Below are positions 15,079 through 21,487 of a DNA stretch of 25,746 nucleotides, piece after piece. The stretch is from Clostridia bacterium (lineage in GTDB: Bacteria; Bacillota; Clostridia; Christensenellales; Borkfalkiaceae). Every line of letters begins with the position of its first letter. The first letter of the stretch is position 1. The notes under the pieces were generated by a model that saw only the letters and a list, made by a program, of their open reading frames with translations, had not been told where the DNA came from and searched no databases. The position numbers and the translations under genes are program-made. The stretch spans positions 1 to 25,746 of the forward strand of contig CAAFYG010000052.1 in NCBI GenBank assembly GCA_900767195.1, in the 5' to 3' direction.

Positions 15079-16164
15079 ATGCAAATCAAGTCTCTCACTC
15101 TCCGCAATTTCAGAAATTACCGCGAAGAAACCTTCGCTTTTTCAGACGGATTAAACGTGCTGTTCGGCAAAAACGGTCAGGGCAAAACCAACTGCGCCGA
15201 GGCGGTGTTTTACCTTTGCACCGGATCTTCTTTGCGTATCCGCCACGATAAGCAACTGATTAAAATCGGCGAAGACGCGGCGGGCATTAAGGCGGAAGCG
15301 GAAAACCGGTACGGGAAAGTTACGATCGAGGCGGAAATTTTTGAAAACAAGCGCGCTTTGTACGTGAACGGCACGCGGCTTACGAAAAGCGCGGATCTGA
15401 TGGGGCATATCAACAGCGTGTTCTTTTCGCCGGGGGAATTAAGGCTGATACAGGACGGGCCGGACGAGCGGCGGCGGTTTATCAATATGTCGATTTCGCA
15501 AACTTCGCCCGCGTACTACACCGCGCTTTTGCGGTATATGAAAATTCTCGATCAACGGAACGCGCTTTTGAAAAATCCCGATTTTTCTACGGTGAGCGCA
15601 ACTTTGCCCGTGTGGGACGAGCAGCTTTGCAAATACGCGGCGGCGATTGCGGTGAAGCGCAGGGAATTTCTCGCGCGGCTCGTTTCTTATGCGGCCGACG
15701 CGTACGCGTATCTCACGGACGGCAAAGAAACGCTTTCGTTAACGCCCGATCAGACGTACGTCGGCGACGAAAGCGAGATTGCGGCGCGGCTGAAAAAGCG
15801 GCTGCAAAACGCGTACGAAAAGGACAGACGGCTGGGGTATACCACGGTAGGGCCGCACCGCGACGACGTGACGTTCGTGATTTCGGGCAAGGAAGCGCGG
15901 GGGTATGCGTCGCAGGGGCAGACGCGCACGGCGGCGCTTTCTTTAAAGCTTGCGGAAGTGGAAATTTTCAAGGAAGTGGCGGGGGAATACCCCGTGTTGA
16001 TTTTAGACGACGTGATGAGCGAACTCGATACGCTGCGTCGGAAAAAACTGGTATCGCGCATCGACGGGTTGCAGACGATCGTAACGTGTACGCACGCCGA
16101 GCGCGCGCTGTACGGCAAGGAAGCAAAGAAAATTCGCATCGACGACGGGCATATTTTAAGCTGA
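15079..16164 (+). CDS. recF: DNA replication and repair protein RecF
   Basis: An SMC-like ATPase that helps load RecA at single-strand gaps with RecO and RecR. The protein is 361 residues from the ATG at 15079, the usual length; the N-terminus MQIKSLTLRNFRNY matches the family, so the longer upstream extension is rejected. Walker A GKNGQGKT is at residues 30-37. The DERR motif region (DGPDERRRFIN), the signature YASQGQTRTAALSLKL and Walker B PVLILDDVMSELD are present. No Shine-Dalgarno is visible before the start. It is divergent from dnaA, not downstream of dnaN as is common. The gene is followed by a long palindromic element. Confidence 0.96.
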   Translation: MQIKSLTLRNFRNYREETFAFSDGLNVLFGKNGQGKTNCAEAVFYLCTGSSLRIRHDKQLIKIGEDAAGIKAEAENRYGKVTIEAEIFENKRALYVNGTRLTKSADLMGHINSVFFSPGELRLIQDGPDERRRFINMSISQTSPAYYTALLRYMKILDQRNALLKNPDFSTVSATLPVWDEQLCKYAAAIAVKRREFLARLVSYAADAYAYLTDGKETLSLTPDQTYVGDESEIAARLKKRLQNAYEKDRRLGYTTVGPHRDDVTFVISGKEARGYASQGQTRTAALSLKLAEVEIFKEVAGEYPVLILDDVMSELDTLRRKKLVSRIDGLQTIVTCTHAERALYGKEAKKIRIDDGHILS

Positions 16165-16180
16165 ATGTGCGCAAGATAGT

Positions 16181-16357
16181 TAAGGCAATACCACGCAGAA
16201 CACACCTGAAAGATTTTGCGGGCATCTGCTTGCAAATTTTCGTCATATTGCATAAAAACTCCTTGAAATACAGCGGTATTCCTACGTCGTTTTTATGCAA
16301 TCTGCCAAAAAATTTGTCGGCGCACCTGCCGCGCAAGTTCCGTGCGGTATTGCCTTA
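16181..16357. repeat. 177-bp imperfect palindrome, MITE-like
   Basis: Terminal inverted repeats TAAGGCAATACC (16181-16192) and GGTATTGCCTTA (16346-16357) are perfect over 12 bp. Internal arms CAAATTTT/AAAATTTG (16233-16240, 16309-16316) and a perfect 13-bp pair ATTGCATAAAAAC/GTTTTTATGCAAT (16247-16259, 16289-16301) share nearly the same axis at about 16270-16275. The element starts and ends with TA, as elements inserting at TA dinucleotides do. It holds no credible gene. It fills the space between recF and the VanW-family gene and could end recF transcription. Calling it a miniature transposon is inference. Confidence 0.65.
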
Positions 16358-16374
16358 GCGGGAGGGCGGAAAAG

Positions 16375-17844
16375 ATGGCGGCGAAGATGCGAAAATCGGG
16401 CGTAATAAACAGGCGGTGGCGGCGAAGAGAAGCGTTCCTTTCGGGGGGCGTTTTTTGTATGGCGATTTTTGTAATTTTTGCCGTTTTTTTCCTGCGCGCG
16501 CCCGTTGTTTCCGTGAAAAACGGCGGCAAAAGATATGAAGCTTTGGCGGCGGGAATCGAAACGCGGCGGGAATTTCCGGCGGAAGTAACCGTTTGCGGCG
16601 TTGCCGTGGGCGGTATGGAAAAGCGCGCGGCGTTCAAAGCAATAAGAAAGGAAGAGCGGCGCAGAATCCCTTGCTTCTACGCGGATACGGGCGAACGCGC
16701 CGGCACGGAAGTGATTTCGGCGTGCGAAATCGGCTTTTCAGACGATCTCGAAGAGATTTTTTCGCGCGCGGAGCGGGGCGGCAGGTACGAAACGAAGATG
16801 CGATGTTACCTTCTCGGCGAAGGGGCGGAACGGCTGATCGCGGCGGCGGAAACGCCCGTGAAAAACGCGCGGGTGAATTTCGGTAAAAACGGGTTTTCGT
16901 ACGAGCGCGAACAGGACGGCGCGATTGTAAACCGCGAAAAATTTTTCCCTGCGCTTAAAAACGCGCTTTCTTCTTTGACGCCCGGCGCGCACGGGTACGA
17001 ATTCCCGCGGATGAACATGAAAAAATACGTGTACGCGGCGCACGCTTCTTTCACCTTGAAAGACGCCCTGAAAAGCACGGAAAAATTGGCTTCGTACACC
17101 ACGGAATATTCTTCTTCGGGCGAGAACAGGTGCAAAAACATCGCGCTTGCCGCCGCGTTTTTAAACGGCTCTGCGATCGAAAGCGGCGAAACGTTTTCTT
17201 TTAACAAAACGGTGGGAGAGCGCACCGCATCGCGCGGGTTTAAAGAAGCGAAAATCATTCAGAGCGGCGAATTTATTTCGGGCGTGGGCGGCGGCGTGTG
17301 TCAGGCAAGCACCACCCTTTTCAACGCCGCGCTTTTATCGGGACTTACGGTGACGGAACGAAGAAATCATTCGCTTTCCGTTTCCTACGTGGCAGCCTCG
17401 CGCGACGCCGCGGTGTCTTCCGCGTGCGATCTGAAAATATATAATCCGTTTCCCACGCCCGTGTATTTACAGACAATATGCGCCGGAAAAAGAGTGACGG
17501 TGACGTTTTACGGAACGCGGGGCAGGCGTACGTACGCGCTTACGAGTAAAATCACGGGGCGGATTGCGCCGCCCGCCGCCGAAGTAAAGAAACTGAGCGA
17601 AAAGCAAGCGGAAGGGCTGATTGCCGACGGAACGGGGAAAATCGTGCTGCGCGCGCCCAAGGAGGGGATCAAAAGCGTGCTGTACCGCGACGTGTTCGAG
17701 AGCGGAAAGCTTGTCTGCCGCGAAAAATTATTTTCCGATAGTTATGCGCCCGTGCGCGGAATTGTGGGGATAGCCGAACGGAAACAAGCTTGTTTTCATT
17801 CGGCGAATTGCGCGAAAAAGCGAAGCTTCGACCAAAATCGATAA
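16375..17844 (+). CDS. VanW-family protein with C-terminal G5-like domain
   Basis: A 489-residue protein with a basic N-terminus and one membrane segment (about residues 22-42), so most of it should lie outside the membrane. A region resembling a peptidoglycan-binding domain (about 60-215) is followed by the VanW domain (about 239-372; GETFSFNKTVGERT, GGGVCQASTTLFNAAL and ERRNHSLSVSY), then a short G5-like domain (about 395-467). Function is not established; the domains suggest a cell-wall-associated role. The ATG at 16375 is preceded by GGGAGGG, so an in-frame GTG at 16342, inside the palindromic element, is rejected. The last 21 residues follow a palindrome shared with the DMT gene end and look like a readthrough extension. 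Confidence 0.88.
   Translation: MAAKMRKSGVINRRWRRREAFLSGGVFCMAIFVIFAVFFLRAPVVSVKNGGKRYEALAAGIETRREFPAEVTVCGVAVGGMEKRAAFKAIRKEERRRIPCFYADTGERAGTEVISACEIGFSDDLEEIFSRAERGGRYETKMRCYLLGEGAERLIAAAETPVKNARVNFGKNGFSYEREQDGAIVNREKFFPALKNALSSLTPGAHGYEFPRMNMKKYVYAAHASFTLKDALKSTEKLASYTTEYSSSGENRCKNIALAAAFLNGSAIESGETFSFNKTVGERTASRGFKEAKIIQSGEFISGVGGGVCQASTTLFNAALLSGLTVTERRNHSLSVSYVAASRDAAVSSACDLKIYNPFPTPVYLQTICAGKRVTVTFYGTRGRRTYALTSKITGRIAPPAAEVKKLSEKQAEGLIADGTGKIVLRAPKEGIKSVLYRDVFESGKLVCREKLFSDSYAPVRGIVGIAERKQACFHSANCAKKRSFDQNR
17773..17804 (+). repeat. Second copy of AAGCTT-centred palindrome inside VanW gene end
   Basis: A 32-bp palindrome with one mismatch and one G-U pair, matching the element at the end of the DMT gene (33 of 36 bases over 17769-17804 versus 11554-11589). 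Here the base triplets corresponding to TGA and TAA read CGG and CAA, so the reading frame continues through it. Confidence 0.85.
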
Positions 17845-17904
17845 AGATTCTTAAAATATTTTTTCCGAAAAATCGAAAAGTGCAAACTTTTTTCCGCGAA
17901 ACGA

Positions 17905-17933
17905 TTGTCTTTTCTTTGAAAAAATGTTATAAT
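17905..17933 (+). promoter_or_regulatory. Sigma-A-type promoter of asnS
   Basis: TTGTCT (17905-17910), 17-bp spacer, TATAAT (17928-17933). The leader of roughly 57 bases is too short for a T-box and has no T-box sequence. It holds a GC-rich hairpin (GCCGCG 17959-17964 with CGCGGC 17974-17979) ending two bases before the GGGAG ribosome-binding site. Confidence 0.7.
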
Positions 17934-17996
17934 ACTTAGGTATAAATATAATACGCTTGCCGCGGCGGCTTGTCGCGGCGCGGGAGAAAGACGATT

Positions 17997-19391
17997 ATGG
18001 AAAGAATCGAATTGAAAAAAGTCGCCGCCGACGTGGCGGCATTCGCAGGTAAAACGGTTTGCGTTGCCGGCTGGATCAAAACGGTGCGCGATTCCAAGGC
18101 GTTCGGGTTTATCGAGCTTTCGGACGGCAGCTGCTTCAAAAACACGCAGATCGTGTTCGAGCGCGCCGTACTCGATAACTACGACGAAATCGCGCATCAG
18201 AACGTGGGCGCGGCGGTGTGCGTAACGGGCGAGGTGATTGCCACTCCCGAAAATAAGCAACCTTACGAAATCAAAGCGAAAAAAATCGAGGTGAAAGGCG
18301 AATCTTCGCCCGATTATCCGTTGCAAAAGAAACGCCATTCCGTGGAATTTCTGCGCGAAATCGCGCATCTGCGCCCGAGAACGAATCTTTTTTCGGCGGT
18401 GTTTAAAATCCGCAGCGAGGCGGCGTTTGCCATTCATAAATTTTTCAACGAGCGCGGGTTTGTGTACGTACATACGCCGATTATCACGGGCAGCGACTGC
18501 GAAGGCGCGGGCGCGATGTTTCAGGTAACGACGTTGCCGCTCGAAGAAATAGCAAAGAGCGGAAAAGCTCCCGATTACAAGCAGGATTTCTTCGGCAAGA
18601 AAGCTTCGCTCACCGTTTCGGGGCAGCTGAATGCGGAAACGTACGCGATGGCGTTTGCAAACGTGTACACGTTCGGACCTACTTTCCGCGCGGAACATTC
18701 AAACACGGCGCGGCACGCGGCCGAATTCTGGATGATCGAGCCGGAAATGGCGTTCTGCGATCTGGCGGGGGATATGGACGTAGCGGAAGCGATGGTGAAA
18801 TTCATTATTTCTTACGTTGGCGAAACCTGCAAAGACGAGCTGGAATTTCTGAATAAATTCGTGGATACAGGGCTTTTGGAGCGGCTGAAAAACGTTACGG
18901 AAAACGATTTCGTGCGCCTGCCGTACACGGAAGCGATCGAAATTCTGAAGCAACACGCAGGCGAATTCGAAGATAAGAATATTTTCTGGGGCAAAGATCT
19001 GCAGAGCGAACACGAGCGGTATCTCACCGAAACGGTCTACAAAAAACCGGTGTTTCTCACCGATTATCCGAAAGAAATCAAGGCGTTTTATATGAAGCAG
19101 AACGCGGACGGCAAAACGGTGGCGGCGGCGGATCTGCTTGTGCCGGGCATCGGCGAGCTGATCGGCGGATCGCAGCGCGAGGAAAACTACGAAAAATTGT
19201 ACAACCGCATCGTGGAACTCGGAATGAAACCCGAAGATTATTCGTGGTATCTCGATTTAAGAAAGTACGGCGGCGTAACGCACAGCGGATTCGGTCTCGG
19301 TTTCGAGCGCATGATTATGTATCTGACGGGCGTTACGAATATCCGCGATGTGATACCGTTCCCCCGTACTGTTTCTAATTTGTTGTTTTAA
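17997..19391 (+). CDS. asnS: Asparaginyl-tRNA synthetase
   Basis: Class IIb aminoacyl-tRNA synthetase that charges tRNA-Asn. The 464 residues are normal for bacterial AsnRS. An N-terminal OB-fold anticodon-binding domain (about residues 15-110; VCVAGWIKTVRDSKAFGFIELSDGS) precedes the class II core, with HLRPRTNLFSAVFKIRS, the motif 2 region FRAEHSNTARHAAEFWMIEPE and the C-terminal motif 3 GLGFERMIMYLTG. GSDCEGAGAMFQVTT is the AsnRS-type active-site segment. The ATG has GGGAG ten bases upstream; an in-frame TTG at 17970 lies within the leader hairpin and is rejected. It has its own promoter and no T-box. Confidence 0.97.
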   Translation: MERIELKKVAADVAAFAGKTVCVAGWIKTVRDSKAFGFIELSDGSCFKNTQIVFERAVLDNYDEIAHQNVGAAVCVTGEVIATPENKQPYEIKAKKIEVKGESSPDYPLQKKRHSVEFLREIAHLRPRTNLFSAVFKIRSEAAFAIHKFFNERGFVYVHTPIITGSDCEGAGAMFQVTTLPLEEIAKSGKAPDYKQDFFGKKASLTVSGQLNAETYAMAFANVYTFGPTFRAEHSNTARHAAEFWMIEPEMAFCDLAGDMDVAEAMVKFIISYVGETCKDELEFLNKFVDTGLLERLKNVTENDFVRLPYTEAIEILKQHAGEFEDKNIFWGKDLQSEHERYLTETVYKKPVFLTDYPKEIKAFYMKQNADGKTVAAADLLVPGIGELIGGSQREENYEKLYNRIVELGMKPEDYSWYLDLRKYGGVTHSGFGLGFERMIMYLTGVTNIRDVIPFPRTVSNLLF

Positions 19392-19396
19392 CGATT

Positions 19397-19517
19397 TAAA
19401 ATCGTATAGCGGCACATCTTTTCGTCGTGCCTGCGTGCGCCCTTGCTCATTTACGCATAGTAAACTCGCGGCGGGCGTACTCGGTACGGCGAAAATCTGC
19501 ACCACTCTCCGATTTTA
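19397..19517. repeat. 121-bp imperfect palindrome, MITE-like or structured RNA
   Basis: TAAAATCG (19397-19404) pairs with CGATTTTA (19510-19517). TTTTCGTCGTGCC (19419-19431) pairs with GGTACGGCGAAAA (19483-19495), with G-U pairs at the differences. TTTAC/GTAAA (19450-19454, 19460-19464) sits at the tip. All three share the axis 19457 exactly, so it folds as one long hairpin. It begins and ends with TA. It holds no credible gene and starts six bases after the asnS stop. Confidence 0.7.
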
Positions 19518-19549
19518 TAGGCAATGGGGTGTAAATAAGGTATAGTTGA

Positions 19550-19671
19550 AAGGCAGTAAGCTGATAAAAACGGAAAAGTAACAGTCCGTTACGAAACAGG
19601 CGATGCCTGCAAGGCAGTAAGCTGATAAAAACGGAAAAGTAACAATCCGTTACGAAACAGGCGATGCCTGT
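19550..19671 (+). repeat. Two 61-bp tandem direct repeats upstream of plsX
   Basis: Units 19550-19610 and 19611-19671 are identical at 59 of 61 positions. Each contains two small hairpins: GTAAC-5 nt-GTTAC (19578-19592, 19639-19653) and CAGGC-GAT-GCCTG (19597-19609, 19658-19670). One of the two differences lies in the loop of the first hairpin and the other extends the second hairpin by a pair in unit 2. The second unit ends one base before the plsX ribosome-binding site. Confidence 0.95.
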
Positions 19672-19685
19672 TAGGAAAATACGAT

Positions 19686-20744
19686 ATGATAAAAGTAGCG
19701 ATAGATGCAATGGGCGGCGATTTTGCGCCGAAAGAACAAATCAAAGGCACAATCGAGGCGCTTAAAAAAGATAAAGATCTTTTTGCGGTGCTTTGCGGCG
19801 ACGAAGAACTTCTTAAAAAAGAACTCGCCGCGTATACATACGATACTTCGCGGGTGGAAATCGTTCATGCGCCCGAGGTGATCGGCAACGACGAAATTCC
19901 CACCAAGGCGGTGCGCACGAAGAAAGATTCTTCCACCGTTACGGCGTTTCGCCTTTTAAAAGAAGGCAAGGCAGACGCGGTGGTTTCAAGCGGCGCTACG
20001 GGCGCGGTGCTTACGGCGGGCGTTTTGACGCTCGGCAGAATCAAGGGCGTTTCCCGCCCCGCGCTCTGTCCGAGAATTCCCGATTTTTCGGGGCGCGGCA
20101 CGCTTCTTTGCGATTGCGGGGCAAATCTCGAATGCAAGAGCGTAAACCTTGTGCATTTCGCGCTGATGGCTTCGGCGTATGCGGAAGCGGTGTACGGGTG
20201 GAAGAACGCGAAAGTCGGTCTTTTAAATAACGGCACGGAAGATCACAAGGGCGATGAAATGCACCGCGAGGCAAACGAGCTTTTAAAGCATACGGCGGGC
20301 ATCAATTACGCAGGCAACGTTGAAGGCAGAGATATTATGTACGGCAACGTAGACATAGTTGTGAGCGACGGATATACGGGCAACATCGCTTTAAAATCGG
20401 TGGAAGGCTGCGGCAAGGCGATCAGCGGTATATTAAAGCGCGAATTCAAGAAAAATCTTTTCGCGAAGCTGCGCGCTCTGATGGTGATGGACGTGATCAA
20501 AGCCGTGAAAAAATCCGCCGATTACGAAACGATGGGCGGCGCGGTGTTTTTAGGACTTACAAAACCGGTCATCAAGGCGCACGGAAATTCCAAGGCATAC
20601 GGTTTTTCGGTGTGCATTGCTCAGGCTGCGGGCGCGGTACGCGGCGGCTTGACGGAAAAGATTTCGGCGCTGCTTGAAAAGAACGCGGAAAACGGCGAAA
20701 GCGCGGCGGAAGAAACGGGCGCGGCGGAGGAAAACAAAGCGTGA
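19686..20744 (+). CDS. plsX: Phosphate acyltransferase PlsX
   Basis: Converts acyl-ACP and phosphate to acyl-phosphate, the donor for PlsY in phospholipid synthesis; a peripheral membrane enzyme. The 352 residues show the family N-terminus VAIDAMGGDFAP, the segment VVSSGATGAVLTAG, the GTLLCDCGANLECK motif, LLNNGTEDHKGDE and the C-terminal VIKAHGNSKA. A short Glu/Ala-rich tail follows. The start has AGGA nine bases upstream, immediately after the tandem repeats. The stop overlaps the GTG start of rnc (GTGA). acpP and fab genes, often found between plsX and rnc, are missing here. Confidence 0.96.
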   Translation: MIKVAIDAMGGDFAPKEQIKGTIEALKKDKDLFAVLCGDEELLKKELAAYTYDTSRVEIVHAPEVIGNDEIPTKAVRTKKDSSTVTAFRLLKEGKADAVVSSGATGAVLTAGVLTLGRIKGVSRPALCPRIPDFSGRGTLLCDCGANLECKSVNLVHFALMASAYAEAVYGWKNAKVGLLNNGTEDHKGDEMHREANELLKHTAGINYAGNVEGRDIMYGNVDIVVSDGYTGNIALKSVEGCGKAISGILKREFKKNLFAKLRALMVMDVIKAVKKSADYETMGGAVFLGLTKPVIKAHGNSKAYGFSVCIAQAAGAVRGGLTEKISALLEKNAENGESAAEETGAAEENKA

Positions 20745-21418
20745 CGAGAGAAGAATTTCCGATTGCCGAAGCGGAAAAACGGCTGGGATATACGTTTAAA
20801 GATAAAGAGCTTTTGCTTACGGCGTTTACGCACAAATCGTATGCCGGAAAACTCGGCGCAGACAACGATCGCATGGAATTTTTGGGCGACGCGGTGCTGG
20901 AACTCGCAGTCACGGAAAATTTATATCACGGCAAAATCGCGCTCGAAGCCGGCGATATGACGAAGAAACGGCAGAAATTCGTAAGTCGCGAGCCGCTCGA
21001 ACGGGCGGCGGACAAGCTGAAAATCATAAAGTATCTGATGTACACGGGCAACTCGCGGGACAACGCGGGCAAGAAAGCCAAATCGAGCCTTGTGGAAAGC
21101 GTGATCGCGGCGATTTATCTCGACGGCGACGGCGCGAACGGCGACGGATACAAAAACGCGAAAAAATTCATCGGCAAAAACGTGGAATTTTCGGAAAACG
21201 CGAACGCGAAAGGCGATTTGCAGGAATATTTGCAGGAACGCGCTTTGCCGCTTCCCGAATACCGCGTTGTGAGCGCGGACGGTAAGGACAACGAAAAAAC
21301 TTACGTGTGCGAAGTTTCGGCAACGGGCAAAACGGCGCGGGGCGAAGGCAGAAAAAAGAAAGAAGCCGAAGCGGAAGCGGCAAAAAAGCTTCTGAGCCTT
21401 TTGCGGAATTTGCAGTAG
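20741..21418 (+). CDS. rnc: Ribonuclease III
   Basis: Double-strand-specific endoribonuclease for rRNA and mRNA processing. The 225 residues comprise the nuclease domain (about 8-150; HKSYA and the signature NDRMEFLGDAVLEL at 42-55) and a C-terminal double-stranded-RNA-binding domain (about 155-222; GDLQEYLQERALPLPEYRVV to RKKKEAEAEAAKKLL). In the second acidic motif, where the family normally has Asp-x-x-Glu, this protein reads SSLVES: the glutamate is kept (E119) but the aspartate is serine (S116). GTG start overlaps plsX, with GGAGG upstream. A weak hairpin with a T-run (about 21421-21445) follows, before smc. Confidence 0.95.
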   Translation: MTREEFPIAEAEKRLGYTFKDKELLLTAFTHKSYAGKLGADNDRMEFLGDAVLELAVTENLYHGKIALEAGDMTKKRQKFVSREPLERAADKLKIIKYLMYTGNSRDNAGKKAKSSLVESVIAAIYLDGDGANGDGYKNAKKFIGKNVEFSENANAKGDLQEYLQERALPLPEYRVVSADGKDNEKTYVCEVSATGKTARGEGRKKKEAEAEAAKKLLSLLRNLQ

Positions 21419-21487
21419 CGAAAGCGCGGGAAGAATCCGCTTTTTCATAAAAAAATATTAAACGAGATTTTCAAGGAGAAAAAATCT

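Noticed and set aside
14895..15107. N-terminal extension of dnaA
   Set aside because: A TTG with AAGGAGG at 14892-14907 gives a normal DnaA start; the upstream part is a lysine-rich translation of the AT-rich spacer.
15612..16358. 248-codon frame overlapping recF and extending into the palindrome
   Set aside because: Out-of-frame shadow of recF, Arg/Gly-rich; its extension past recF is the palindromic element.
16165..16374. Small RNA or protein gene after recF
   Set aside because: The stretch is explained by one imperfect palindrome; no promoter with acceptable -35 and -10 boxes was found.
17934..17996. Possible T-box leader for asnS
   Set aside because: The leader is only about 57 bases, and the conserved T-box antiterminator sequence is absent.
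17796..18698. 300-codon minus-strand frame over asnS
   Set aside because: Antisense to asnS, with Arg/Phe/His-rich composition typical of shadow frames in this genome.
19447..19710. 87-codon minus-strand frame with internal repeat before plsX
   Set aside because: The protein repeat is just the translation of the 61-bp DNA duplication; no start signal and it overlaps the plsX start.
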